Shown here: positions 1-8,499 of the stretch, piece by piece
Numbering within the stretch: the stretch's first letter is position 1
Layout of the letters: every line of letters starts with the position of its first letter
Assembly (NCBI RefSeq): GCF_014205635.1
Contig: NZ_JACIIV010000018.1
Coordinates: 22,868-86,867 of the forward strand
Reading direction: 5' to 3'
DNA: 64,000 nt
DNA from: Polymorphobacter multimanifer
GTDB lineage: Bacteria; Pseudomonadota; Alphaproteobacteria; Sphingomonadales; Sphingomonadaceae
Notes under the pieces: model-generated
Told to the model about the DNA's origin: nothing
What the model saw: only the letters and a program-made list of their open reading frames with translations
Databases searched by the model: none
Made by a program: the position numbers and the translations under genes

Positions 1-3000
1 TCACCTATGGCTCGCCTGTCAGCCGCGGCCACCAGTTCGGCGGGTATCTGAACGTCGCCACGGCCATCGCGCTCGGGGATACCATCTGGTGCCGCTCGCA
101 CACCGAGTTCATGACAGACCCGGCCACGGCTGCAAATGGCGTAACGGCGCCAGAAATTCGTCCGCCGCTTGGCCTGTATCCCGGCACAGGCCGCATCACG
201 ATCCGCTCAGAGGTTGCCGACACTACCGGCTTCAACGGAGACGGCATCGCGCAGCGGCGTCATGGGTTCCGCATGGGCAAGTTGCTTGTCAGCGGAGCGC
301 TGTGTGGCGCTGTAGCATTGCCTTTTGTCTGGCGCGACCTGTTTTTCTACCGCACCGGAGCCTCCGTTACCGGCCCTGTCATTCAATTCTCCGGCGGCAC
401 ACCGCCGTTTGGCTGCGATTACATCAACAACCGATACGAGAACTTTGCCACAACGACCAACGCGGACTTCCTGCTTGATGGCATCCGTGACACAGGCAAT
501 GCAGGGCGTCAAATTATCGTTGAGAACAACATCTTCGTCCGGCTCGGCAAGTGCATTACTATCACGCAAGGCAATGCTATTGTGCGCGGCAACCACTGCA
601 ACGAAACCCTTGAGGACTTCATCTGGTTTGCCGGAGCCAATCTGCTGATCGAGGAAAACTTCGCGCACAACCGTCAGCCTGCCGATGATCCGACCGCGCA
701 CCCTGACTTTATTCAGGGCCACTCTGCGGTCTTTCCTCACTCAAACATCATCATTCGCCGCAACGTCTTTGCTCGTGATGCCAGCTTCGCTACTGGCCTC
801 GATGTGCAGTTTATCTTCCTCGACGACAACCCGCCAGGTGTTAAGTCGCTCGGTGTGGAGGTTTATGAGAACATCGGCATCATCACCTACGGCAACGGCA
901 TTTTTCTCAATCAGGCTGTGGACCCGATTGTTGTGCGCAACACGGTTCTCACTGATTATCGTGGACAGGACACTATCACCGAAAGCGGCCTCAACCCGGC
1001 GCGAATTATCGCACCTGACTCGGCTCCGAGCACACGAGGCATTATTATTAACAATACTGCCAGCATGCTCGCGTTGAGCGGCTTTGTCGGAGCGGCACCA
1101 ATTGCACCCAACAAAACGCTGCCGCTGCTTTCCACTTCAGCAGCAACACAGGCGTCCTATGTCGTTTCCATGCCTGCTTTCACAACGCGCATTGGCTCGA
1201 TACCGCAGGCGTTGGCAGCATGTGCCCCGGCTGAGCTGGCTGTGGTTGACGGTGGGCTTCGCAACCCTGACTTCACCTACAACGGCGCTGTGCTGCCGAA
1301 CGGCACATGGAACAATGGAGAAGTTTACGGCGAGCCTGAGTTCCCGCCTGTGCAGCTTACCCGCTTCGAGCCAAGCGGAGGCACCGCCGAGTTTGCAGGC
1401 ATCCCTGTGGGCCTTGACCTGAACATTCCCTACAACCTCACGCGGCAGGGCTTCAGCGCGACAGGCGAGCCGATAACCATTCCAACAACCAGCTATGTCA
1501 ACTGCCAGGTGCGCACGGCATGGAACAACCCTCCCGGCGCCAACCTGACTCAGACGCTGCCGCCAAACTATACCCGCACGGTCAACACCGTGGCGCTGTC
1601 GGACATCGTGTATGTCGGGGACAGCGCCGATGGTGTCATAAACGACAGCACACGCACCCCGCCCAAGCCGATCGTGCAGCGCCTCGGCATTGACCATCGG
1701 GTGACAGGCAACAGCGTGACGGTGGCGGTGATCGCCGCGCACTTTGACGGGCGCGCTCGCCAGCAGGTGCGCTGCGTCCGGTTCAGGGCTGTGCAGGGTG
1801 CCACGACGACGCCTTGGGTTGTGGCGTCCGCGCCGACGCTCAGTGCGCGTGCGGGCTGGGTCTATCAGGTGCCCGAGTATTCGGCGACGCTGGATGTTTC
1901 GACGCTCACCGACGCCGCCAGCTACCGAGTCGAGTATGAGGTAATCCCGTGGTTTGGCGTCCGCAACGACGCTTCGCCCTCGACCGATCCTATTCACCGC
2001 TCGTGGCTTGTGACCGATCCCTACAGGCTCGATGACAGCTTCGTGTTTGTCAAGAACGTGGCGCGCGCTGCCGACCCGGTGATTGCGGTAGTCAGGCCAT
2101 CAATCGGCGTGACTGCCGGAGTGTTGGGCACCGTGTCCGACCCCGCCGCAGCACGCGCCACGCCGTTCAGCAGCATCAGCACGGCGATGGCAGCACTCAA
2201 CACGGCAGGCGACAACAGCGGCTGTCAAATATGGATTGCCGAGACGCAGGCGGCGTCATGGGGAGCGGTGTCGCGCAATCATCGCGGTGGCGCGCTCATC
2301 ATCCGGCGCGACCCGAGCGTGGCTGTTTCGGCATCCATCCTGCAAGCGTCGGCCGAGATCCGCCCTCAACTGGTGCCGACAGGCGGCTATATTGCCGGTA
2401 TCTCCAAGTCTGTCCTTATCTTCGAAGACATCGAGGTTGCTCGTGGCCCTGTCAACAGCTACAAGTCGGAGACTTCTGCACCGCTCTATGTCGGCTATTC
2501 CAATGCCCGCTTTAATCCCGGCACGTCCACTGGCGCAATCATCGGCGGCTTGGGCCTGATCCCGGCGCTGCACTTCGACGGTGTGCAGTTCCTCGCAGCA
2601 CCTGCCGGGTCAGCGTTCCTTGCCCCTGCCGCAGCGACCATGAAGCTTTTTCACGGTTGCAGCGTGATGAGCGTGACTTCCTTCAGCCACGACTGGCACA
2701 GCATCGTCGGCTCACGCTTTGAAAACGCGAACAACTTTACCATCGGCGCGGCCCGTAGCCAGAACGGCAATATGATTTATCACAGCTTCCTCGACGGGCT
2801 GGGGCAGAACAGTAACAACGCCATCCAGCTGGGCTACTCGCTCAACGCGACGAACAACGCCATCGTCAACAACACAACTGCATGGATTGGCACCATCAAC
2901 AGCCGCATCATGCGCATATCCGGAGACAGCCCCGACATCGGCAACATCTCGCACTTTGTCGTTGTGCATAACAGTTTTGTTGGCGGACAAGCGAGCGGCA

Positions 3001-3443
3001 CCCATGGCGGCTGCAACGCGCTTTACGACGAAAGCACCGCAGGCCCGCGCTTCCACGAGTTCGTGCGCTGGCAGGGCAATATCCACCGGAGCAAGGCGAG
3101 CAAGGCCGACATCACCTTCGGCAATGCGGCGCGGCGCGGCAACTTCGAGTATGACCATGGCATCGGTGCTGGCTGGAATTATCAGGAGGCCGAGGGCGGT
3201 TTTCCATGCACCAGCAATGGCGTGTTCTCGATCCGCCCTGCAGCCGATGGAGACCCGGCACTTGAGGCGGGCTTTATCGACAGGCGCACCAGCACCGCAG
3301 GGCCGACTGCGGGCAGCCTTGGTGGTAATTATCACCTTGCGCCGGATGCACCTGCCCGAGCGATCTCGGCGCCATCATCGGTAAGCCACGATCTCGACGG
3401 CAATGTGCGCGGCGTGACGGGCGCACCGGGAGCGTATGTCTGA
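1..3443 (+). CDS. Phage two-block right-handed beta-helix (tailspike/depolymerase-like) protein, 5'-truncated by window edge
   Basis: The frame is open from position 3, so the true start lies left of the window; about 1146 residues are visible. Two stretches rich in short Asn/Ile/Val strands (such as IIVENNIFVRLG and NIIIRRNVFAR) look like right-handed parallel beta-helix. An Ig/FN3-like middle part (about 1600-1960 nt) separates them. The second block begins with a DPAAARATPFSSISTAMAAL stretch, as in pectate-lyase-type helices, and the C-terminus carries HDLDGNVRG, typical of the end of secreted beta-helix proteins. Such folds serve as phage tailspikes, depolymerases or surface glycan-binding proteins. 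The DNA is visibly less GC-rich than the following genes (about 47% in a sampled line against about 65%), which suggests independent acquisition. Its stop overlaps the next start. The substrate cannot be inferred. Confidence 0.7.
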   Translation, partial: TYGSPVSRGHQFGGYLNVATAIALGDTIWCRSHTEFMTDPATAANGVTAPEIRPPLGLYPGTGRITIRSEVADTTGFNGDGIAQRRHGFRMGKLLVSGALCGAVALPFVWRDLFFYRTGASVTGPVIQFSGGTPPFGCDYINNRYENFATTTNADFLLDGIRDTGNAGRQIIVENNIFVRLGKCITITQGNAIVRGNHCNETLEDFIWFAGANLLIEENFAHNRQPADDPTAHPDFIQGHSAVFPHSNIIIRRNVFARDASFATGLDVQFIFLDDNPPGVKSLGVEVYENIGIITYGNGIFLNQAVDPIVVRNTVLTDYRGQDTITESGLNPARIIAPDSAPSTRGIIINNTASMLALSGFVGAAPIAPNKTLPLLSTSAATQASYVVSMPAFTTRIGSIPQALAACAPAELAVVDGGLRNPDFTYNGAVLPNGTWNNGEVYGEPEFPPVQLTRFEPSGGTAEFAGIPVGLDLNIPYNLTRQGFSATGEPITIPTTSYVNCQVRTAWNNPPGANLTQTLPPNYTRTVNTVALSDIVYVGDSADGVINDSTRTPPKPIVQRLGIDHRVTGNSVTVAVIAAHFDGRARQQVRCVRFRAVQGATTTPWVVASAPTLSARAGWVYQVPEYSATLDVSTLTDAASYRVEYEVIPWFGVRNDASPSTDPIHRSWLVTDPYRLDDSFVFVKNVARAADPVIAVVRPSIGVTAGVLGTVSDPAAARATPFSSISTAMAALNTAGDNSGCQIWIAETQAASWGAVSRNHRGGALIIRRDPSVAVSASILQASAEIRPQLVPTGGYIAGISKSVLIFEDIEVARGPVNSYKSETSAPLYVGYSNARFNPGTSTGAIIGGLGLIPALHFDGVQFLAAPAGSAFLAPAAATMKLFHGCSVMSVTSFSHDWHSIVGSRFENANNFTIGAARSQNGNMIYHSFLDGLGQNSNNAIQLGYSLNATNNAIVNNTTAWIGTINSRIMRISGDSPDIGNISHFVVVHNSFVGGQASGTHGGCNALYDESTAGPRFHEFVRWQGNIHRSKASKADITFGNAARRGNFEYDHGIGAGWNYQEAEGGFPCTSNGVFSIRPAADGDPALEAGFIDRRTSTAGPTAGSLGGNYHLAPDAPARAISAPSSVSHDLDGNVRGVTGAPGAYV

Positions 3444-4057
3444 TGTTCGTCCACATGCTCCTCATGCTGTTGCAGGGCAGCACCACGCCGCCGCCGGACC
3501 CCGAGCCCGATCTGCTGATGCCGGTGAGCCTGGCCGAGGCCAAGGCGTGGCTGCGGGAGGATCTGGACGAGCATGATGCGCTCATCACCGCGCTGATCGG
3601 CGCGGCAGGATCGACCATCGAGCAGCAGACCGGCGTGGTGACCGGCGGGCAGCGGGTGGCGGAGTTTACCTACCCCACTTTCGGCGAACGCCTGGTGCTG
3701 CCGCGCCGGCCGCTGATCGAAGTGATTGGCATCGACTATGACGCGATGAGCGACGGCGCGGAATCGACGGTGGAAGAAGGCATCTGGCGGGTGCGCGAGT
3801 TTGCCGGCCAGCCGGCATTGCTGCCGATGCCCGGCACCAGCTGGCCGGGGGCCTTTGTGGCGCCGGGTGCGGTGCGGGTGGTGGCTCGGGTGGGCTATGC
3901 CACGCGCGGCGATGTGCCGGAGGCGCTGCGGCAGGCGGCGCTGATGCTGGTGGGGCATTGGTTCCACAATCGCGAGGCGGCGAGCACGGGCATGCAGGAA
4001 GTGCCGCTGGGCGCGCGGGCGCTGATGGCGCCGTTCAGGCGTGGGCTGATCGGGTGA
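3443..4057 (+). CDS. Phage head-tail connector protein (gp6-like)
   Basis: This 204-residue protein has the LMPVSLAEAKAWLREDLDEHD N-terminus and the TQALITAL-type helix typical of HK97 gp6/YqbG-like connectors (here DALITALIGAAGSTIEQQTG). A beta-rich centre follows, then a C-terminal helix (EALRQAALMLVGHWFHNREA). Connectors of this class form a ring under the portal that closes the DNA exit channel and receives the tail. The ATG overlaps the TGA of the upstream gene (TGATG), so translation is probably coupled. The first about 15 residues before PDPEPDLLMPVS are unusual for the family, so a later start is possible. The next genes are head closure and tail completion, consistent with this role. 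Confidence 0.8.
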   Translation: MFVHMLLMLLQGSTTPPPDPEPDLLMPVSLAEAKAWLREDLDEHDALITALIGAAGSTIEQQTGVVTGGQRVAEFTYPTFGERLVLPRRPLIEVIGIDYDAMSDGAESTVEEGIWRVREFAGQPALLPMPGTSWPGAFVAPGAVRVVARVGYATRGDVPEALRQAALMLVGHWFHNREAASTGMQEVPLGARALMAPFRRGLIG

Positions 4058-4071
4058 CGGAGGAGGCGGCG

Positions 4072-4299
4072 GTGAGCGGCATCAAGGTGCAGGCCATCAT
4101 TGCCTGGGTGGCGCTGGCGTGTTCGCTCGGCGCGATCGTGTGGGACGCTGCCGAAAAGAGCAGGGACATCGAATACCATGGCAACCGGCTCGACAAGATC
4201 GAGGCGAGCACCGTGGTGGACAACCGCGCAATCATCGTGATGCAGCGCGACATTCAATTTCTGGCTGAACGGGCACGAAGGGAGGACGAAAAGCGATGA
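4072..4299 (+). CDS. Small phage protein with one membrane segment and coiled-coil tail
   Basis: This is a 75-residue product if the GTG at 4072 is used; AGGAGG lies 5 nt upstream. An upstream in-frame GTG at 4054 would add six residues. The N-terminus (IIAWVALACSLGAIVW) is a single membrane segment. It is followed by a charged helix (EKSRDIEYHGNRLDKIEAST) resembling the small membrane/coiled-coil proteins found near holins or superinfection functions in phages of this type. The family was not recognised. It lies inside the head-tail joining run, overlapping the connector gene region and the next small gene. Confidence 0.6.
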   Translation: MSGIKVQAIIAWVALACSLGAIVWDAAEKSRDIEYHGNRLDKIEASTVVDNRAIIVMQRDIQFLAERARREDEKR

Positions 4300-4424
4300 C
4301 GATTTTTGATGCCGGCCCCGTGCTGATGGCGGCGGTGGCGATGCTGCTGGCGACCGCCAGCATGGTGCTGCGGGCCAGGGCGGAAGCGCCGCGGTGCGAG
4401 GTGAGCCATGATCGGCGCCGGTGA
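4296..4424 (+). CDS. Very small phage membrane protein
   Basis: This 42-residue frame starts with an ATG overlapping the preceding stop (ATGA), with GGAGG about 10 nt upstream. It has one hydrophobic stretch (VLMAAVAMLLATASMVL) followed by an Arg-rich tail. It overlaps the beginning of the head-closure gene by 17 nt. The overlap chain and ribosome-binding site favour real expression, but no family was recognised. Confidence 0.45.
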   Translation: MTIFDAGPVLMAAVAMLLATASMVLRARAEAPRCEVSHDRRR

Positions 4425-4740
4425 CCTGCGTGAGCGGGTGATCATCCAGCGCCAGACGGTGGCCAGCGACGGCGCCGGCGGGGAGGTGCGCGACTGGGAG
4501 CAGTGGCTGAGCCTCGCCGCATCGGTGAAGCCGACGCGCGCCGGCGGCGAGGCCGTGATCGGCGAGGCTGTGCAGGGCGTGCAGGGCTTCACCGTGATCG
4601 TGCGCTTCGTCAACGGCATCGACATCACCAACCGGCTGCTGTGGCGTGGGCGGGTGCTGAAGGTGCTCTCCGCCGTAGACATGACCGGCAAGCGCGCCTT
4701 CACCAGCATCACCACCGATGACGGCGTGGTGACCGAGTGA
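4408..4740 (+). CDS. Phage head closure protein / head-tail adaptor
   Basis: This 110-residue small beta-barrel protein begins IGAGDLRERVIIQRQT and has the WEQWLSLAASVKPTRAGGE segment and a C-terminal GRVLKVLSAVDMTG motif. These are characteristic of the SPP1 gp16 / HK97 gp7-like head-tail adaptor family. It would form the ring that plugs the portal-connector channel and docks the tail. It is followed with a 4-nt overlap by the HK97 gp10-like gene. Confidence 0.85.
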   Translation: MIGAGDLRERVIIQRQTVASDGAGGEVRDWEQWLSLAASVKPTRAGGEAVIGEAVQGVQGFTVIVRFVNGIDITNRLLWRGRVLKVLSAVDMTGKRAFTSITTDDGVVTE

Positions 4741-5270
4741 GCAGCCAGCGCCGGGGCAAACGCGGCCTGCAAGGCGCGGCGCGGGTGCGGAAGATATTGA
4801 AGCTGCTGCCCGATGAGGCGCGCGCCAGCCTGATCGGCATCTACCGCGAGGAAGCGCCGGGCATCGTGGCGTTCATGCGCGGCCGGGTGCCGAAGCGCAC
4901 CGGCTTTGGCGCATCTAGCATCAATTCGCGGATCCGCGAGAAAACGCTGTCGCTGCAGGTGGGGCTGCTCGGGGCGGCGCTGAACGGGCGGGGCAAGCGG
5001 GGCAAGCGGCTGGGCGGCAAGAAGGCGCGCTCGGCATTCTACCTCACCTTCCTGGAGCGCGGGCGCGGCGGCGGACGGACCCGGACCTTCACGCGCGCCA
5101 CGCCATCGGGCGGGCGATCGAAGCCGTTCACCGCGCGCAAGAGCCCGATTTCGCGCGGACGGTATGACTTCATCGAGGGCGTGGCTGCGAAGGCGGTGAT
5201 TGCCCGCATCCGGCCGAAGCTGGCGGCGGTGTGGGACCGGGCGCTGGCGAATTTGCGGGGTGTCTCATGA
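4737..5270 (+). CDS. HK97 gp10-like phage morphogenesis protein
   Basis: This 177-residue basic protein (GTG start overlapping the previous TGA) contains EEAPGIVAFMRGRVPKRTG followed by beta strands and a Gly/Arg-rich loop. That is the pattern of HK97 gp10/tail-completion proteins, which sit between head closure and the tail terminator. The stretch RGKRGKRLGGKKARSAFYLTF is strongly basic. Position and overlaps on both sides match head-tail joining modules of siphoviruses. Confidence 0.75.
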   Translation: MSSQRRGKRGLQGAARVRKILKLLPDEARASLIGIYREEAPGIVAFMRGRVPKRTGFGASSINSRIREKTLSLQVGLLGAALNGRGKRGKRLGGKKARSAFYLTFLERGRGGGRTRTFTRATPSGGRSKPFTARKSPISRGRYDFIEGVAAKAVIARIRPKLAAVWDRALANLRGVS

Positions 5271-5659
5271 GCCTGTTCGCCGAGCATGTGGAGGCCGCTG
5301 TGCTGGCGAAGCTGGCCACCGCCGGGCTGAGCTATGAAGTTCTGGGCGTGGTGCCCGACAAGAAGCTGCCGCCGTACACCCTGGTTGCCGAAAGCGTGAT
5401 GGACGATGTGGGCGGCAAGGGGCTGGTGATAGAGCAGCACCAGCTGACCATCCGCACGCTGGTGGCGGGCACATCGAAAACGCCGCTGTTGCGCGAGCAG
5501 GCGCGGATTACCGCCGCCCTCGATCGCCAGCCGCTGAGCCGGGCCGGGGTGCGGCTTTCCGCTGCCGAGGTGCGTGGCGGCGGCAACGCTCGTGAGGAGG
5601 GCGACGGCTATCTTCTCGCCGAATTGCAGGTGGTGGTGCGGGCGCGGCCGCCACTCTGA
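5267..5659 (+). CDS. Tail terminator / DUF3168-like tail completion protein
   Basis: This is a 130-residue protein; the ATG at 5267 overlaps the upstream stop. The alternating strand pattern (YEVLGVVPDKKLPPYTLVAES, QLTIRTLVAG) and the helix LREQARITAALDR are typical of DUF3168/gpU-like tail terminators, which cap the tail tube and set its end. It sits directly before the tail tube gene, the expected order. Confidence 0.75.
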   Translation: MSLFAEHVEAAVLAKLATAGLSYEVLGVVPDKKLPPYTLVAESVMDDVGGKGLVIEQHQLTIRTLVAGTSKTPLLREQARITAALDRQPLSRAGVRLSAAEVRGGGNAREEGDGYLLAELQVVVRARPPL

Positions 5660-5691
5660 TTTTTTGACCAGCGCAACCACAGGAGAAAACG

Positions 5692-6108
5692 ATGAGTGAC
5701 GGAAACGTTCGCCAGCTCTGGCTGGCGGCGCCGGGTGGCAGCCCGGTTTATGCCAAGATCACCCCGCAGCGGGACATGAGCCGATCGGACAGCCGCTCGA
5801 CGCAGGATGCCGGTCACAAAAATTCCGGTGGCCTCAACCTCGCGCGCTCGGGCAACCGGACGATCAGCATCAGCCTCGACTTTGTGGCGGAATGGCCCGA
5901 TGCCGCCGCCGAGACGGCCTATGCCGCGTACAAGGCCGGCACGCCGCTGCTGGTGCAGCAGCGCGATGGGCCCACCGATGTGGTGTTCGCCTGCGAAATG
6001 CTGCTCACCAGCTTTGCGGTGACCGATCCGTTCAACGGCGTGTCCACCGGCAGCCTGTCACTTTCGCCCTCGGCGATCCCGACCATCGATCTGCTGGTGG
6101 CACCATGA
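5692..6108 (+). CDS. Phage major tail tube protein
   Basis: This 138-residue protein is preceded by AGGAGA 7 nt upstream, one of the few genes here with its own strong ribosome-binding site and a 32-nt gap. High, independent translation fits a structural subunit made in many copies. The sequence (ISISLDFVAEWPD, TDVVFACEMLLTSFAVTDPF, STGSLSLSPSAIPTI) has the beta-sandwich pattern of phi13/lambda-V-like tail tube proteins. It ends with a 4-nt overlap with the tail-assembly chaperone gene. Confidence 0.8.
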   Translation: MSDGNVRQLWLAAPGGSPVYAKITPQRDMSRSDSRSTQDAGHKNSGGLNLARSGNRTISISLDFVAEWPDAAAETAYAAYKAGTPLLVQQRDGPTDVVFACEMLLTSFAVTDPFNGVSTGSLSLSPSAIPTIDLLVAP

Positions 6109-6479
6109 GCGAGGGCGCGCAGCCGAACAAGCATCGCGGCGATGTGGCGATCACGCTCGGCGGGCAGGCCAAGGTGCTGCGGCCGAGCTTCGAGGCGATG
6201 GTGGCGATCGAGGCGCAGTGCGGCTCGATCCTCACGCTGGCGATGCGTGCCGGGCAGCGTGGCGGCCAGCCGCTCGATACGGGCGAAATGGCGGTGATCA
6301 TCGCCGAAACGCTGAAGGCCCATGGCCGGGACGAGAAGAGCACCGATGCAGGCGCGAGCACCGACAAGGTGCGCAAGCTCATCTTCGAGGCCGGGGTACA
6401 CACGGTGGTGCCGGTGGTGGTGGAAGTGCTGATCGCCATGGTGCGCGGCGGCCAGTCGGACACGCCGGGAAACGCCTGA
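6105..6479 (+). CDS. Tail assembly chaperone, upstream frame (GTA gp10 / TAC_11-like)
   Basis: This 124-residue protein with HRGDVAITLGGQAKVLRPSFEAM and SGSILTL-like segments (EAQCGSILTLAMRAG) matches the family found beside the tail tube gene in gene transfer agents and related prophages. These chaperones coat the tape measure protein before tube polymerisation. Six nucleotides before the stop codon lies a GGGAAAC heptamer in the correct phase for -1 slippage, so a fraction of ribosomes probably continues into the next frame, making a 188-residue product. Confidence 0.8.
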   Translation: MSEGAQPNKHRGDVAITLGGQAKVLRPSFEAMVAIEAQCGSILTLAMRAGQRGGQPLDTGEMAVIIAETLKAHGRDEKSTDAGASTDKVRKLIFEAGVHTVVPVVVEVLIAMVRGGQSDTPGNA

Positions 6480-6502
6480 AGCCCGGCAATGGCGGCCGGG
6501 CT
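6467..6502 (+). promoter_or_regulatory. Programmed -1 frameshift signal: GGGAAAC heptamer plus stem-loop
   Basis: The heptamer at 6467-6473 reads G GGA AAC in the frame of the upstream chaperone, the X XXY YYZ form of bacterial -1 slippery sites (lambda G-T uses GGGAAAG). After a 6-nt spacer, 6480-6487 (AGCCCGGC) pairs perfectly with 6495-6502 (GCCGGGCT) around a 7-nt loop, an 8-bp stem at the usual stimulatory distance. The zero-frame stop is at 6477-6479. All elements were read directly; function is inferred from the lambda-like arrangement. Confidence 0.78.
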
Positions 6503-6670
6503 GCTACCGAATATCCATTCCGCGAGCTGCTGGGAGCGGCGGTTGTCCACCTCGGGTGGACGCCCGCCGCCTTCTGGCGCGCGACTCCGCACGAGTTCTT
6601 CGCCGCACAGGAAGCCATCCAGGCGGCGAATGAAGCGCGCGAGCAAGCCATGAGGGACGCTGGCCGATGA
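6473..6670 (+). CDS. Tail assembly chaperone, downstream frame (rcc01693/TAC_6-like), reached by -1 frameshift
   Basis: The frame encodes about 65 residues including YPFRELLGAAVVHLGWTPAA and FWRATPHEFFAAQEAI, the small helical domain of the TAC_6/rcc01693 chaperones that precede tape measure genes. It has no usable ATG, GTG or TTG between the upstream gene's 3' end and this conserved domain; only CTG codons are present. It is in the -1 phase relative to the upstream frame. The simplest reading is that it is made only as the extension of a G-GT-type fusion, as in phage lambda. The stop overlaps the tape measure start. Confidence 0.75.
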   Translation, partial: RLKPGNGGRAATEYPFRELLGAAVVHLGWTPAAFWRATPHEFFAAQEAIQAANEAREQAMRDAGR

Positions 6671-8499
6671 GCGAAAAGCAGGATCTTCGGCTCGACATCA
6701 GCGCCAACTCGCAGATCGCCCGTGCCGAGCTCGAAAAGCTGGCGACCGATCTGGAGCGGATGGACCGGCGCGTAGACCGCACGCAAGGCAACTTCGACAA
6801 GCAGTTCAGTGCCATCGATAAATCGGTGGGGCTGCCGAAGGCGAACATCGCGGGCTTTGTGGCGGCTCTCTCGATCGATGCGATCATCAGCTTCGGGCGC
6901 GGGATCCTCGAAGCGGCGGACAATATCGCCACCGCTGCCGACCAGGCCGGGCTGGGTGCCGAGCGCTACCAGACGCTGACTGAGGCACTGCGCGTGCTCG
7001 AGCTTTCCAGCGAGCAGACGGCGACGGTGTTCTCGAAGCTGCAGGATGCCATCGGCAGCGTGCAGGAGGGCACCGCCGCCCCGGCGCTGGTGGCCACGCT
7101 CGACCGGCTGGGCATTCTTTCGGGCATCCTTTCCGGCGAGATCACCACCACCGAGCAGGCTTTCGATGCGCTCGCGGAAGGGGTGAAGCGCTACAACAGC
7201 CAGGCGGCGTTTGCGGCCGATGTGACAGATGTGGTGGGCCGCAAGGCCGGGCCGGCGCTGGCGGCGGCGCTGAAGGGCGGCTCCGATGCGGTGAAGGAAC
7301 AGGAGGACCGATTCCGGGAGACCGGGGCGGTGATCCAGAAGGAATATCTCGACCGGCTGGCGGATGCGAACGAGAAGATCGACGCCTTTTTCGCGGCCGG
7401 GCAGAACAAGGCGATTATCTGGGCGGCCGAGACGATCGACGCCTTCAGCCGTGCGGGTGCTGCGGCCGAGGATTATCTGAGCAAGGCGCTGCGCGCGGTG
7501 GATGCGGCGCTGGGCGTGGAAACGCGAATTGCACCAGCCGGAGCAGGTGCCGGGCGTGAGGCGCAGCGGGCGCGAGATGAGCAGACGCTTGCCGGGCTGA
7601 ACCAGGGCACGGTGATTTACGAGCAGCGGCTGGAAGCGTTTCGCCAGAAGTATGGCGAAGACCCGACGATCACAGTGTCTGCCGCGCGGCGGGGTGAGGC
7701 GGTTGCAGATCCCCGCCTCAAGCCGACGAAGACCTCCGCCACAAAAGCCCGTGCCGCCGCCGTGCCGAAGGACGTTTACGGCGGGCGCACCGCGGCGCAG
7801 ATCCGTGCGGGCGATGTGTTCGGCGCCAGCCCGGATGATTTCAGCCAGGGCTCGCTGCTACCGGACATCGACCGGGCACGGAGTGCTGCCGAGTCGCTGG
7901 CGGCGGCGCAGGAGCGGGCGCGCTCGGCATCGGCGGAGTATGAGGCCAACCTCGCCAAGCTGAAGCCCGAAGTCGATTTTCTCGGGCAGGCGATGGACGA
8001 CATCTTTCGCAACACCAGCTTTTTCGTGGACGACATCTCGGGCGGCATCGCTGGCTGGGTGGTGGGTGCTAACAGCCTGGGCGATGCGCTGGAAGACAGC
8101 TTCAAGCGCGCCGGGGCATCCTTCCTGCAAAGCGGCATCAGCACGCTTTTCCGCGCCGGGCTGAACGCGGCGGTGCCGGGCCTCGGCTCGTTCGGCGGCT
8201 TTTTTGCCGAGGGCGGACGGCCACCGATGGGCAAGGCCAGCATCGTGGGTGAGCGCGGCATTGAGCTGTTCGTGCCCGATGTGCCCGGCACGATCATTCC
8301 CAACCACAAGCTGGGCGGCGGCGGCGGCGGGCCGCAAATCTTCGTGACGGTGGATGCGCGCGGCTCGACCGATCCGGCACTTGTGGAGCAGATTGCCACC
8401 CGTGCCATCTTGCGGGCGGCGCCGGCACTCGTGAACGCATCGAAAACCGAGACGCTCGGCACGCTCGGCCGGCGCTCGCTGCCGGGGGGCAGGCGCTGA
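6667..8499 (+). CDS. Phage tail tape measure protein
   Basis: This 610-residue protein is the longest alpha-helical gene in the tail module. The N-terminus (SANSQIARAELEKLATDLERMD) is coiled-coil-like. The middle is Ala-rich helical. The C-terminal part, GRPPMGKASIVGERGIELFV followed by PGTIIPNHKLGGG, is a signature of lambda-family tape measure proteins. It sets tail length and is threaded in the tube. At about one residue per 1.5 A it predicts a tail of roughly 90 nm (rule of thumb). It overlaps both neighbours by 1-4 nt. Confidence 0.88.
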   Translation: MSEKQDLRLDISANSQIARAELEKLATDLERMDRRVDRTQGNFDKQFSAIDKSVGLPKANIAGFVAALSIDAIISFGRGILEAADNIATAADQAGLGAERYQTLTEALRVLELSSEQTATVFSKLQDAIGSVQEGTAAPALVATLDRLGILSGILSGEITTTEQAFDALAEGVKRYNSQAAFAADVTDVVGRKAGPALAAALKGGSDAVKEQEDRFRETGAVIQKEYLDRLADANEKIDAFFAAGQNKAIIWAAETIDAFSRAGAAAEDYLSKALRAVDAALGVETRIAPAGAGAGREAQRARDEQTLAGLNQGTVIYEQRLEAFRQKYGEDPTITVSAARRGEAVADPRLKPTKTSATKARAAAVPKDVYGGRTAAQIRAGDVFGASPDDFSQGSLLPDIDRARSAAESLAAAQERARSASAEYEANLAKLKPEVDFLGQAMDDIFRNTSFFVDDISGGIAGWVVGANSLGDALEDSFKRAGASFLQSGISTLFRAGLNAAVPGLGSFGGFFAEGGRPPMGKASIVGERGIELFVPDVPGTIIPNHKLGGGGGGPQIFVTVDARGSTDPALVEQIATRAILRAAPALVNASKTETLGTLGRRSLPGGRR

